From Croceibacterium xixiisoli (lineage in GTDB: Bacteria; Pseudomonadota; Alphaproteobacteria; Sphingomonadales; Sphingomonadaceae): a DNA stretch of 64,000 nucleotides. The notes beneath the pieces are model-generated. The model was not told the origin of the DNA. It ran no database searches and saw nothing but the letters and a program-made list of their open reading frames with translations. Of this stretch, positions 16,593 through 25,845 are shown one piece after another; positions within the stretch are counted from its first letter, which is position 1; each line of letters starts with the position of its first letter. Position numbers and translations under genes: made by a program. The stretch is taken from contig NZ_WTYJ01000001.1 of assembly GCF_009827305.1 (NCBI RefSeq), forward strand, positions 930,001 to 994,000. Reading direction: 5' to 3'.

Positions 16593-17753
16593 TCAGCGGG
16601 GGCGCGTCCCCCGCCGCTCGTTGATCAGCCGCAGATAGGTGTCCGCGACGCCCAGATTGATCCGTTCCCAATCATAGGGCGCGGCGCGTTCCAGTGCGGC
16701 AGCGCCATGGGCGGCGAGCAGGGTGGGGTCATTGGCATAGGCTTGCAGCGCGTCAGCAAAGGCCGGGATATCGCCCGGGGTTACCAGTCGGCCGCTGACG
16801 CCGTCTTCCACCAGTCCGCTGCTGCCGGTGGCGCGCGCTGCCACTGTGGGGACGCCGGCGGCCATGGCTTCCAGCGTGACATTGCCGAAGGTTTCGGTGA
16901 TCGACGGGTTGAACAGCACATCCATGGATGCCACCGCGCGGCCCAGATCCTTGCCCGCCTGGAAACCGGCGAAGACTGCGCCGGGGGTGCGTTCGGCGAA
17001 CCAGTCCCGCGCGGGGCCGTCGCCGATCACCATCACCTGATGCGGTACGCCGCGCTCACGCAGTTCGGCCAGGGTGGCGGCGAAGACGTCCAGCCCCTTT
17101 TCCAGTACCAGCCGGCCCAGGAAGCCGATCACCAGCGGCTGATCGGCAAGGCCGATCGACTGCCGCCAGGCGTAATCGCGCGCGCCGGGATGGAACACGG
17201 TCTTCTCGACGCCGCGCGACCACACTTCGACTGCGGTATTCATGCGTTGCTGGCGCAGCACATCGACCATGGTCGGTGATGGCACCAGCAGCATGTCGCA
17301 CCGGTGATAGAGCCGCCGCAGCCAGGCTTCGACCAAGGGCTCGATGAAGCCGAGCCCGTAATAGCGCGGATAGGTTTCAAACCGTGTGTGCACGGTTGCG
17401 ACAACGGGCACTCCCCGTTCGCGTCCCCATGCGGCCGCCTGCCGGGCGGCACGATCGGGGCTGGAGATATGCACGATATGCGGATTGAGCCGTTCCAGAT
17501 CTTCGCGCACCGCGCGGTTGATCCCGGTCGGGATGCGATATTCCCCGCGTCCGGGTACTGGCACCGACGGAATGGAGATCAACGGGCCGGTGGGCGGGAA
17601 GGGCGGATCGGCAATCGTTGGAGCATAGACCCGCACATTGGCGCCGTGCGCCAGCAGCGTGCCGACAAGATTGTTCTGCGCCTTGTTCGCCCCGTCACGA
17701 ACGTAATTGTAGTTGCCGCTGAAGAAGGCGATCCGCAGGTCCGCGATGGTCAT
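16593..17753 (-). CDS. Glycosyltransferase family 4-type enzyme
   Basis: A 386-residue GT-B fold enzyme. The N-terminal acceptor half begins LRIAFFSGNYNYVRDGANKAQ with a Gly-containing loop and later HISSPDRAARQAAAWGRERGVPVVATVHTRFETYPRYYG. The C-terminal donor half contains GFLGRLVLEKGLDVF, VIGDGPARDWF and the E-x7-E-type ETFGNVTLEAMAAGVP. It resembles the MgtA/PimB/SQD2-like mannosyl- or glucosyltransferases that act on membrane lipids, but neither donor nor acceptor is certain. I chose the ATG at 17753 (GGGGGCGCC upstream). It stands alone, convergent with the PadR-DUF2218 pair. Confidence 0.85.
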   Translation of the reverse strand: MTIADLRIAFFSGNYNYVRDGANKAQNNLVGTLLAHGANVRVYAPTIADPPFPPTGPLISIPSVPVPGRGEYRIPTGINRAVREDLERLNPHIVHISSPDRAARQAAAWGRERGVPVVATVHTRFETYPRYYGLGFIEPLVEAWLRRLYHRCDMLLVPSPTMVDVLRQQRMNTAVEVWSRGVEKTVFHPGARDYAWRQSIGLADQPLVIGFLGRLVLEKGLDVFAATLAELRERGVPHQVMVIGDGPARDWFAERTPGAVFAGFQAGKDLGRAVASMDVLFNPSITETFGNVTLEAMAAGVPTVAARATGSSGLVEDGVSGRLVTPGDIPAFADALQAYANDPTLLAAHGAAALERAAPYDWERINLGVADTYLRLINERRGTRPR

Positions 17754-17954
17754 GGCGCCCCCATATGCGATGCACGGGCTGATGGCGAGGGCCATGCGCA
17801 GGCGAATTCGCCCTGCACGGCATGACCGCGATCACCGTGGCCGGACAACCACAACCAAATTGTAACCCATTATGTAAAAGCTTATTAATCCATCGCCGTT
17901 AAGCATGGAAACTCAATGTTATCCGGGCTTGATGCCGAGGGAGAGTCGAATACC

Positions 17955-20645
17955 ATGATGCAGATTGCTGGTGCTGCGCGGGTTGCTGCCACGCGTGGAT
18001 TGTTCCTGTGTGGGGCCGCCCTTACAGCATTCGGTCTGCCTTCAGTCGCCCAGGCTCAGGACGCTGCAGTGCAGGCGGTGGATAACGATGCCACCGAGAA
18101 CACCGGCAACGCCATTGTGGTGACCGCGACCAAGCGCGAAAAGACGCTGCAGGATGTGCCCGTCGCCGTGACGGTGACCACGGCCGAAACGCTGGAGCGG
18201 GCGCAGATCCGCGATCTGCGCGATCTCCAGACGGTGGTGCCGTCGCTGACCGTGGGCCAGCGGGCCAATGTCGGATCGACCAATTTCTTCATCCGCGGTT
18301 TCGGCAATGGCGCCAACAACGCGGGTATCGAGCCTTCGGTCGGCGTGTTCGTCGACAATGTCTATCGTTCGCGCACGCTGGCGCAGATCACCGATCTGCC
18401 CGATGTGTCACGCATCGAAGTGCTGCGCGGGCCGCAGTCCACCCTGTTCGGCAAGAATGCCTCTGCCGGGATCGTGTCGATCACCACGAAGGAGCCGCAG
18501 TTCAAGCTCGGCGGGTCGGCCGAATTGACCTATGGCGCGTTCAATCAGGTGATCGCACGCGGTTATCTGACCGGGCCGATCGAAGATAATCTGGCTGCCA
18601 GCATCACTGCCGGGATCAACAAACGCGACGGTTTCTTCGAGGATCGCGGCACGGGTGGACGCACCAATGAACGCGATCGCTGGTTCGTGCGCGGACAATT
18701 GCTTGGCGAAATGGGCGATGTCCGGGTGCGGGTAATCGCGGATTATGATGCGATCGATGAAAACTGCTGCGCGGTCCTGAACCTGCGCAATGGCATTGCG
18801 ACGCCTGCCGTTCTGGCTGTGGGCGGCATGGTCAATGATCCGGCCAACTGGGATCAGGACGTCGTCTACAACAATTTCAATTCCACCAATGAGGTGAAGA
18901 ACTACGGCATTTCGGCGCAACTGGATTGGGACATCGGCGACTTCAAGCTGACCTCGATCAGCGCCTTCCGCAACACGCGGGCGGTTACCTATCAGGATTC
19001 CGACTTCACCAGCGCGGATCTGCTGTATCCCAATTTCCAGGATCTGCACATCGGCACGCTGACGCAGGAGCTGCGGCTGTCCGGTTCCATCGGTGATCGC
19101 GTCGATGTGCTGCTGGGCGCATTCTATATCGATGAGGACATCGATCAGCGCAACAATCTGAATTTTGCGACCGATTTCCGATCCTACGCCAATCTGCTGG
19201 TGCAGGGATTGTCGAGCGGGGCGCTGAGCCTGCCGATGCTGGAAAGCGTGTTCGGCGCGGCCGACCAGACCAACTACACGGGGCAGTTCCTGGCCAATGG
19301 GCAGGGCTTCAGCGAATTCTATACACTCGATAGCCAGGCATTGTCGGTCTATGGCCAGTTCGATGTGACGCTGTTCGACGGTGTGGTGTTGACGCTGGGC
19401 GGTAACTACACCGATGACCGCAAGACCTATAGCGCGCGGCTGAATTCGACGGACGTCTTTTCCTCGATCAATCTCGATGCGCCGCAATATGCCGGCTTCC
19501 GGGGGCAATTGCTGACCCAGGGCGCCGTGGCGCAGGGTGTCGGCACCGCGCTGAATCTGGGGCGCGCGGCGACCGCCGCCGAAGTGCAGGCCTTCGCCGG
19601 CAGCAATGCGACGGCGTTTCAGACCATCTTCGCTGGGGCGCGGGCCTATGCCACGGCCAATGCCAACAATCCGCTGGCCAACCCACTGGCGCAGTTGCGG
19701 CAATTGCAGTTGATGCCGCCCTTCCTGGATGTTCCCAATGCGGTGGAAGACGGGCACCGGAACGACAGCAAATTCACCTACACCGCCCGACTGGCGGCGG
19801 ATGTGAGCGAATGGCTGAATGTTTACGCCAGCTATGCCACGGGTTTCAAAGCCAGTTCGATCAATCTGTCGCGCGACAGCCGCCCTTCGCCCAGCGACCG
19901 GGCCGCGATCGAGGCGGCCGGATTGTCGAGCAACAATCTGGTCTATGGCAGCCGCTTGGCAGCGCCGGAAGAAGCGACCGTGATCGAACTGGGAGCCAAG
20001 GCAAACTGGCGCTGGATTTCCGCCAATCTGGCCATATTCCAGCAGGATATCGACGGGTTCCAGTCGAATGTCTTCACCGGTTCGGGGTTTGCCCTGCGCA
20101 ATGCCGGCAAGCTGCGGACGCGCGGCGTGGAATTCGAAAGCCAGGCCAGGCTTGGGGGGTTGCAGCTTAACCTGGGCGCGACCTATCTCGACCCGGTCTA
20201 CAAGAGCTTCCCGCAATCCGCCGTGGGTGATCTTTCCGGTCGGCGCCCCGCCGATATTCCCGAATGGTCGTTGATCGTCGGCGCGCAATATGAACTGGCC
20301 GTCGGCAATGGCAATCTGGTGCCGCGCGTTTCCTATCTGTGGCAGTCCGATGTTCAGATCGTGGAGGGCATGCCCGGCTATCTGGTCAAGAATCCCGATG
20401 GCACGATTGCCGATGCGAGCCTGGCGCTGGCGGCAGCGCTGCCGTTCCGGCGCGAAGTCAATGATCTGACGGCCTCGATCGCCTATGAATTCGACAATGG
20501 GCTGGCGCTGTCGATCTGGGGGCGCAATCTGCTCAATGATCGCAATTTCTCGACCGTGTTCGATGCGCCGGCACAGCCCCGCGGGATTTCCGGTTATCTG
20601 AACGATCCGCGAACTTATGGCGCTTCTGTGCGTTACCGCTTCTAG
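17955..20645 (+). CDS. TonB-dependent outer-membrane receptor
   Basis: An 896-residue precursor. The signal peptide ends near AQAQDAA, followed by a TonB-box-like IVVTATKREKTLQDVPVAVTV, a plug with IRGFGNGANNAGIEPSVGVFVD and VLRGPQSTLFGKNASAG, and a barrel ending in YGASVRYRF with the terminal Phe needed for Bam assembly. The barrel is longer than average, with an inserted ~100-residue Ala/Asn/Gln-rich section around residues 490-590. GGGAGAG nine bases upstream supports the ATG at 17955. It is monocistronic, with an AT-rich 200-base leader region and no partner transporter nearby. The ligand is not deducible. Confidence 0.9.
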   Translation: MMQIAGAARVAATRGLFLCGAALTAFGLPSVAQAQDAAVQAVDNDATENTGNAIVVTATKREKTLQDVPVAVTVTTAETLERAQIRDLRDLQTVVPSLTVGQRANVGSTNFFIRGFGNGANNAGIEPSVGVFVDNVYRSRTLAQITDLPDVSRIEVLRGPQSTLFGKNASAGIVSITTKEPQFKLGGSAELTYGAFNQVIARGYLTGPIEDNLAASITAGINKRDGFFEDRGTGGRTNERDRWFVRGQLLGEMGDVRVRVIADYDAIDENCCAVLNLRNGIATPAVLAVGGMVNDPANWDQDVVYNNFNSTNEVKNYGISAQLDWDIGDFKLTSISAFRNTRAVTYQDSDFTSADLLYPNFQDLHIGTLTQELRLSGSIGDRVDVLLGAFYIDEDIDQRNNLNFATDFRSYANLLVQGLSSGALSLPMLESVFGAADQTNYTGQFLANGQGFSEFYTLDSQALSVYGQFDVTLFDGVVLTLGGNYTDDRKTYSARLNSTDVFSSINLDAPQYAGFRGQLLTQGAVAQGVGTALNLGRAATAAEVQAFAGSNATAFQTIFAGARAYATANANNPLANPLAQLRQLQLMPPFLDVPNAVEDGHRNDSKFTYTARLAADVSEWLNVYASYATGFKASSINLSRDSRPSPSDRAAIEAAGLSSNNLVYGSRLAAPEEATVIELGAKANWRWISANLAIFQQDIDGFQSNVFTGSGFALRNAGKLRTRGVEFESQARLGGLQLNLGATYLDPVYKSFPQSAVGDLSGRRPADIPEWSLIVGAQYELAVGNGNLVPRVSYLWQSDVQIVEGMPGYLVKNPDGTIADASLALAAALPFRREVNDLTASIAYEFDNGLALSIWGRNLLNDRNFSTVFDAPAQPRGISGYLNDPRTYGASVRYRF

Positions 20646-20768
20646 AGGCGGTTGCGTGTGAACGCAGGCTGGCGGAAAAGGCGGGGAAAAACGCCATTTC
20701 TGCCAGTCCATCCTGCGCATCGGCCTCCACCCATGCTCTGCACGGAGCGATAGAGATCGGGGGATTGT

Positions 20769-21215
20769 ATGCTTAAATGGATGATGATGCCGCTGCGCCG
20801 CTATGCCGAATTCAGCGGTCGTTCGCGGCGAATGGAATATTGGTCCTTCTCGCTGGGCGTGGCGCTGGTCGTGCTGCTGCTGATGGTGCCGGTGTTCGTG
20901 GTGGGCGGTCTGGATACTTTTGTGACCAATCCCTCCGCCGGGATGGGCATGGGCGCCATGCTGCCGCTGTCATTGGTCGGCATTCTGATGCTGGCGATCC
21001 TGATCCCGTCGATCGCCGTCACCGTGCGGCGCTTGCATGATCTCAACCTGACAGGCTGGATCTATCTGGGTGTGATCATCCTGTCTTACATCCCGTTCCT
21101 GGGGATCGTGATCAGCATCGGCTTCATCGTTGCCATGTTCTGGCCGGGCACGGTTGGAGCCAACAAATATGGCCCTGATCCCAAGAGCAGCCACGACGCG
21201 GACGTATTTATTTGA
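20769..21215 (+). CDS. DUF805 membrane protein (copy 1)
   Basis: A 148-residue inner-membrane protein with four hydrophobic segments. DUF805 hallmarks are RYAEFSGRSRRMEYWSFSL at the start, RRLHDLNLTGW before the third segment, and the FWPGTVGANKYGPDP end. The family (YhaH/YhaI relatives) has no established biochemical role. A near-duplicate follows at 21293, separated by a hairpin, so this is a local duplication. The ATG at 20769 gives the usual short N-terminus. Confidence 0.85.
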   Translation: MLKWMMMPLRRYAEFSGRSRRMEYWSFSLGVALVVLLLMVPVFVVGGLDTFVTNPSAGMGMGAMLPLSLVGILMLAILIPSIAVTVRRLHDLNLTGWIYLGVIILSYIPFLGIVISIGFIVAMFWPGTVGANKYGPDPKSSHDADVFI

Positions 21216-21228
21216 GCTTTGCGATTTG

Positions 21229-21252
21229 ATGGGGCGGCAGTTGCCGCCCCAT
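21229..21252. terminator. Hairpin between the tandem DUF805 genes
   Basis: ATGGGGCGGCA (21229-21239) and TGCCGCCCCAT (21242-21252) form a perfect 11-bp stem with a two-base gap, 13 bases after the first DUF805 stop. The T-run is weak (GATCTTTG). It may attenuate read-through into the second copy. Confidence 0.5.
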
Positions 21253-21292
21253 GATCTTTGTGCTCCATTCCGCGCGAACTGGATTGGGGGCA

Positions 21293-21757
21293 ATGAATAT
21301 GTTGCATTGGGCAATCTTGCCGTTGAAGCGCTACACCGATTTTTCCGGCCGTTCACGGCGGATGGAATATTGGTCGTTCACCCTGTTTACGGTGATCGCC
21401 ACCTTCGTTCTGATGATCCCTGCCCTGACGAGTTTCAGCGGCCTGGATTGGGAAAATCCCGATTCCTGGTTCGCGGACGGCAATTTCCCGATCGGAATGA
21501 TTATCTCAGGGATCTTGTTCGCGGTGTTCTGGCTGGGAATTCTGATCCCCTCCATCGCGCTGACCATTCGCCGGCTGCATGATCGCAACATGTCGGGCTG
21601 GTTCTATCTGGGCTTCGTCGTTCTTTCGAATATCCCGGCCGTTGGCTTTGTGATCAGCATCGCCTTCCTGGTGATCATGTTCCTGCCCGGAACATCCGGC
21701 CCGAACACCTACGGACTGGATCCGAAGAACCCCTATCAGGACGATGTCTTCGCCTGA
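21293..21757 (+). CDS. DUF805 membrane protein (copy 2)
   Basis: A 154-residue paralogue of the preceding gene, with the same four-segment plan and motifs: RYTDFSGRSRRMEYWSFTL, RRLHDRNMSGWFYLG, FLPGTSGPNTYGLDPKNP. The region between the first two membrane segments differs (SGLDWENPDSWFADGNF). The frame is open upstream to 21251, but those codons overlap the hairpin. GGGGG before the ATG at 21293 is the only ribosome-site-like sequence. Function is unknown, as for copy 1. Confidence 0.83.
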   Translation: MNMLHWAILPLKRYTDFSGRSRRMEYWSFTLFTVIATFVLMIPALTSFSGLDWENPDSWFADGNFPIGMIISGILFAVFWLGILIPSIALTIRRLHDRNMSGWFYLGFVVLSNIPAVGFVISIAFLVIMFLPGTSGPNTYGLDPKNPYQDDVFA

Positions 21758-21766
21758 TGGTTGATG

Positions 21767-21793
21767 GGGCGGCCGCGATCATGCCGGCCGCCC
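21767..21793. terminator. Hairpin between convergent DUF805 and ybbP genes
   Basis: GGGCGGCCG (21767-21775) pairs with CGGCCGCCC (21785-21793) around a nine-base loop, directly between the DUF805 stop (21757) and the convergent permease stop (21800). It is a terminator-like element serving either strand. Confidence 0.5.
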
Positions 21794-21799
21794 ATTCCC

Positions 21800-24343
21800 T
21801 TACAGCGCGCGCAGGCTGCTTGCCGGTTTCGCCCGCAGCAGCGGCAGCGATGCCGCCAAGGCGAAGGCGAGCACCAGAGCCACCCCGGCGGCCAGCACGG
21901 CCAGCACGCGCGGCCAGTCGGGCAGCCAGTCGAATTCGAACAATTGCACGATCACCAGCCATGCGGTGACACTGCCCAGGCCCAGCGCCACAACTGACAG
22001 CAGCAGCGCCAGCAGGCCGAATTCGGCCAGTTGCAGGGCCAGCAATTGCCGGGTGCTGGCACCCAGCACGCGCAGCACGACGGTATCGTACAGTCGCGCG
22101 GCGCGGGCGGCGGCAATCGCCCCCAGCAGCACCGCGATGCCCGCCAGCACAGCCACGCTGGCAGCGGCCAGAATGGCGAGTGACACCTGTTCCAGAATGG
22201 CGCGGGCTTCGGTCAGCAATGGCCCGACCTCGATCACCGAACTCGACGGGAAGCTGACGATCAGCGCGCGCAGCAGGCCAGCGGCGCTGCTGCCCTGCGG
22301 CAGGCTGATGGTCGCGGCCAGATTGTGCGGCGCATCGCTCAGCGCATTGGCGGAAAAGACCATGGCATTGTTGAAGCCCAGGCTTTCCCAGTCGATCCGC
22401 CGCAGATTGGCGATCCGCGCGGTGCGTTCGACACCCAGAACGCCCACGGTCAGATAATCGCCGACCTTCAGATCGGCGGCTTCGGCCAGTTCTTCATCCA
22501 CCGAAACCAGCGGTTCGCCGTCGTAATTTTCCGGCCACCATTCGCCTTCGACCAGCACATTGCCTTCGGGCAGGGTGTCGGCATAGGTGAGCCCGCGTTC
22601 GCCGCGCAGGGCCCAGGCATTTTCCGGCAGCTCTTCCATATCGGCGACCACGGTGGGGTTGTCGCGCGAACCGAAGGACAGGACGGCGCCGCGCAAGGTC
22701 GGCACGGCACGGATCGTGGCCCCGGTGGCCTGACCCTCCACCACGGCTTCGAATTCCACCAACCGGTCTTTGGGGATATCGAGCACGAAATAGTCCGGCG
22801 CGCGAGCTGGAACGCTGCGAGCGATATTGTTGTCGAGCGCGGTCTGGACTGCAGCCAGCAGCACGAAGGCGGCTAGTCCGAACCCGAGCGCGGTGACGAG
22901 CGATCCGGTCGCCGATCCCGGCCGGTGCAGATTGGCGAGGGCGATCCGGGCGATCGGGCTGGTTGGCCGCGGCGCACGGGCTGCGAGCCGACGGATGCCG
23001 ATCCCGAGCAAGGCCAACAGGCCCAGCAATCCGGCGGCTCCGCCCAGGAACAGCGCCGTCAGCCACATTTGCGTCGATCCCAGCAGCGCCAGCACGACGA
23101 TACCCAGCAGGCTGAAGCCAACGGGCAGCACGGCGCCACGCCAGGCCTGCGTCAAGGGGGATACCCGGGCCCGCATCAGCGCCAGCGCGGGAAAAGCGCG
23201 GGCACGCACCAGCGGGGGCGCGGCAAAGGCCACCGCCACCAGCATGCCGAAACCCGCCGCGCGCAACAGTGCGAAGGGATCGATCACCAGCCCGGTGTTG
23301 ACCGGCAACAGATCCCCCATGGCGCTGGCCAGCAGAGGGGTGATCACCACCCCGGTGATCATGCCGGCAATAGCGCCGACGAGTGCGGCTGCGCCGATCT
23401 GCAGTGCGTAAATGCGGGAGATATCACTGCTGGATGCGCCCAAAATCTTGAGCGTGGCGATGCTGTTGCGCCGGGCATCGAGATAGGAGGAGACGCCACC
23501 GCCGATGCCGATCCCGGCAATGACCAGCGCTGCCAGCCCCACCAGTGTCAGGAACTCGCCCAGACGGGAGACGAAGCGCTCCGCGCCGGGAGAGGCACGA
23601 TCGCGCGTGCGCAGATCCAGCCCGGCCTCCGGAAAACTTTGCTTTATCTGTTCTTCGACCGCTTCGGGATCCTGATCACCGGAAAAACGCAGCCGGGTCT
23701 TGGTTTCATACATGGCACCGGGTGCGGTGAGGCCAGCCTGGCCGGGCACGTCAAAGGGCACGATCACCGTCTGCCCCAGGGCGAAGCCTTCGCTCAGCCG
23801 GTCCGGCTCTATGTCGATGATCCCACCGACCTGAAGCTGCACAGTGCCCAATGTGAAGCGGTCGCCGGTCTTGATGTTCAGCCGTTCCGCCGCGCCCTTG
23901 GCCAGCCAGGCCTGCCCTGCGGGCGGGGCGCCCACGGTGCGGCCATCGGCCAGCGTCAACACGCCATAAAGCGGCCAGCGATCATCGACTGCTTTCAGTT
24001 CCACCGGGGTGGCGGAATCGGGCGTGCTGGCCATGGCCTGCATTCGCATGCCGTGGGACAGCGTGCCGTGGCTTTCCAGCAACGCCACTTCCGGCTCTGC
24101 CAGGGGGCGCTGCCACACTTCCACTTCCAGATCGCCACCGAGCATTTCCTGCCCGCGCCCGCTCAATTCGCCCTGGATTGCCGCCGTCAGCGTGCCGATG
24201 GCGGACAGCGCGCCGACGCCCAGGAAAAGGCAGATCAGCAGTAGCCGCAGGCCGCGAAACCGCCCGTTGAGATCGCGCCGGGCAATGCGCCAGGCGGTAG
24301 CCAGCGGCAGAGACGGGGGCAGCGACTGGAACTGGGTGGTCAT
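21800..24343 (-). CDS. ybbP: ABC transporter permease, YbbP/FtsX superfamily
   Basis: An 847-residue inner-membrane protein with a duplicated FtsX/MacB layout. An N-terminal TM (LLLICLFLGVGALSAIGTL) is followed by a large periplasmic domain to about residue 240, three or four TMs, and a second FtsX unit with another periplasmic domain and C-terminal TMs ending LPLLRAKPASSLRAL. Its ATG is inside ATGA, overlapping the ATPase stop by four bases, so the two subunits are translated together. E. coli has the same neighbourhood (ybbA-ybbP opposite tesA). The substrate is unknown; lipoprotein or lipid release from the membrane is a common guess for this class. Confidence 0.88.
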   Translation of the reverse strand: MTTQFQSLPPSLPLATAWRIARRDLNGRFRGLRLLLICLFLGVGALSAIGTLTAAIQGELSGRGQEMLGGDLEVEVWQRPLAEPEVALLESHGTLSHGMRMQAMASTPDSATPVELKAVDDRWPLYGVLTLADGRTVGAPPAGQAWLAKGAAERLNIKTGDRFTLGTVQLQVGGIIDIEPDRLSEGFALGQTVIVPFDVPGQAGLTAPGAMYETKTRLRFSGDQDPEAVEEQIKQSFPEAGLDLRTRDRASPGAERFVSRLGEFLTLVGLAALVIAGIGIGGGVSSYLDARRNSIATLKILGASSSDISRIYALQIGAAALVGAIAGMITGVVITPLLASAMGDLLPVNTGLVIDPFALLRAAGFGMLVAVAFAAPPLVRARAFPALALMRARVSPLTQAWRGAVLPVGFSLLGIVVLALLGSTQMWLTALFLGGAAGLLGLLALLGIGIRRLAARAPRPTSPIARIALANLHRPGSATGSLVTALGFGLAAFVLLAAVQTALDNNIARSVPARAPDYFVLDIPKDRLVEFEAVVEGQATGATIRAVPTLRGAVLSFGSRDNPTVVADMEELPENAWALRGERGLTYADTLPEGNVLVEGEWWPENYDGEPLVSVDEELAEAADLKVGDYLTVGVLGVERTARIANLRRIDWESLGFNNAMVFSANALSDAPHNLAATISLPQGSSAAGLLRALIVSFPSSSVIEVGPLLTEARAILEQVSLAILAAASVAVLAGIAVLLGAIAAARAARLYDTVVLRVLGASTRQLLALQLAEFGLLALLLSVVALGLGSVTAWLVIVQLFEFDWLPDWPRVLAVLAAGVALVLAFALAASLPLLRAKPASSLRAL

Positions 24344-25065
24344 GCCGGAGCGTTTGTTTCGACGGTTGAGTGCGCTGCGACCAGACCGGTATCGCTGACG
24401 ATCCGTCCATCGGAAAGGGTGACGACCCGGTCGCAATGTTCGGCCAGCGCGTTGTCATGCGTAATGATCACGAGTGTTGCGCCGGTTTCGGCGCGTCGGG
24501 CAAACAGCAGTTCGACAATGCTTTCGCCGGTGGCGGCGTCCAGATTGCCGGTGGGCTCGTCAGCAAACACCAGCGGCGGGCGCGGGGCCAGCGCGCGGGC
24601 AATGGCCACGCGCTGCTGCTCACCGCCGGACAGTTGCGCTGGATAATGCGTCAGCCGATGGCCCAGGCCCACGGCGCGCAATTCGGCCTCCGCCCGTTCC
24701 CAGGCGTCAGGCTCTCCTGCCAATTCCAGCGGAGTGGCGACATTTTCCTGCGCGGTCATGGTGGGCAAAAGGTGGAACGCCTGCAGCACGATGCCGATGC
24801 GGCCGCGCCGGGCATAGGCCAGCGCATCTTCATCCAGCGCGGCGAAATCGGCTCCGGCCACGGTCAGCGCGCCCGATGTCGCGCGCTCCAACCCGGTCAG
24901 CAGCGCCATCAGCGAGCTCTTGCCCGAACCCGATGGGCCGAGCAGCGCCAGCGTCTGCCCGGATGGCACGATAAGATCGATGCCACGCAGGATTTCGACT
25001 GCTGCCTCACCATCGCCTAACGATAGCCGCAGCCCTTGCGCATGAATAGCGGGGGGACTTGTCAC
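24340..25065 (-). CDS. ybbA: ABC transporter ATP-binding protein, YbbA/LolD-like
   Basis: About 241 residues. The nucleotide-binding domain shows Walker A GPSGSGKS, Q-loop VLQAFHLLPTMTAQENV, signature LSGGEQQRVAIARAL, Walker B LVFADEPTGNLD and switch His in IITHD. This is the MacB/LolD/YbbA class that powers FtsX-type permeases. The start is uncertain. The GTG at 25065 gives the family's normal length, whereas the ATG at 25104 adds 13 residues and overlaps promoter space of the divergent tesA. It overlaps ybbP by four bases. Confidence 0.88.
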   Translation of the reverse strand: MTSPPAIHAQGLRLSLGDGEAAVEILRGIDLIVPSGQTLALLGPSGSGKSSLMALLTGLERATSGALTVAGADFAALDEDALAYARRGRIGIVLQAFHLLPTMTAQENVATPLELAGEPDAWERAEAELRAVGLGHRLTHYPAQLSGGEQQRVAIARALAPRPPLVFADEPTGNLDAATGESIVELLFARRAETGATLVIITHDNALAEHCDRVVTLSDGRIVSDTGLVAAHSTVETNAPA

Positions 25066-25124
25066 GCCAGAGAGATGGCATAGGGTTCGACCATGGGCAA
25101 GCATGCCCGATGGAGCCTGTGTCG

Positions 25125-25841
25125 ATGTCTTTACGCCTTTGGTCGATCTTTGCCCCAGCTGCGACGGCCCTGATGCTGGCAGGGTGTGGCGATACGCCAC
25201 CTGATCCGGAAGGTGAGGCCAGGGATAATCCGGTTGCGGCGCAGGCAGGGGCGGCCGCTGGCGAAGTCGTGGGTCCCGAACGGCGGATCCTGGCCTTCGG
25301 CGACAGTCTGTTCGCCGGCTATGGGTTGAAGAAGGGGGAGGGGTACCCGGCCCAGCTGGAAGCGGCGCTGCGGGCGCGCGGCACCAATGCCCGGATCAGC
25401 GATGCCGGGGTTTCGGGTGATACCACGGCGGCCGGGCTGCAGCGGATCGCGTTCGTGCTCGACAATGAGGCCGCGCCGCCGGAACTGGCGATTGTGGAAC
25501 TGGGCGGCAATGATCTGCTGCGGTCCATTCCGCCAGCGGAAACCCGCAAAAATCTCAAGGCTATTCTGGATATTCTGCGGGAACGGAAGATTCCCGTGCT
25601 GCTGATGGGCATGCGCGCGCCGCCGAACCTCGGGGCCGCTTTTGTCGCTGAATTCGATGGAATTTACCCGGCGCTGGCCAAGGAATATGATGCGCAGCTG
25701 GTGCCGTTCTTTCAGGAAGCGGTTTATGATCAGCCGCAGTTGATCCAGCAGGATCGCATTCACCCGACGGCAGAAGGAATTGCTGCCATGGTCGCCGCCA
25801 CGGTGGGCAATGTGGAGCAGGCTTTGCCGCCGGTGGAATAG
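25125..25841 (+). CDS. tesA: SGNH/GDSL esterase, TesA-like arylesterase lipoprotein
   Basis: A 238-residue protein of the TesA (thioesterase I/protease I/lysophospholipase L1) group. SGNH blocks are visible: FGDSLFAGYG (catalytic Ser), GVSGDTT (Gly), ELGGNDLLR (Asn), and DRIHPTAEG (Asp and His). The N-terminus has a lipobox (LMLAGCGD), so it is probably membrane-anchored rather than freely periplasmic, unlike E. coli TesA. An Ala/Asp-rich linker reaches about residue 50. GGAG nine bases upstream supports the ATG at 25125. The divergent ybbAP arrangement is as in E. coli. Confidence 0.88.
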   Translation: MSLRLWSIFAPAATALMLAGCGDTPPDPEGEARDNPVAAQAGAAAGEVVGPERRILAFGDSLFAGYGLKKGEGYPAQLEAALRARGTNARISDAGVSGDTTAAGLQRIAFVLDNEAAPPELAIVELGGNDLLRSIPPAETRKNLKAILDILRERKIPVLLMGMRAPPNLGAAFVAEFDGIYPALAKEYDAQLVPFFQEAVYDQPQLIQQDRIHPTAEGIAAMVAATVGNVEQALPPVE

Positions 25842-25845
25842 GCGA

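Noticed and set aside
18408-20720. A 770-codon open frame opposite the second TonB receptor
   Set aside because: Composition is typical of an antisense shadow, with no domain; the plus strand has a full TonB receptor.
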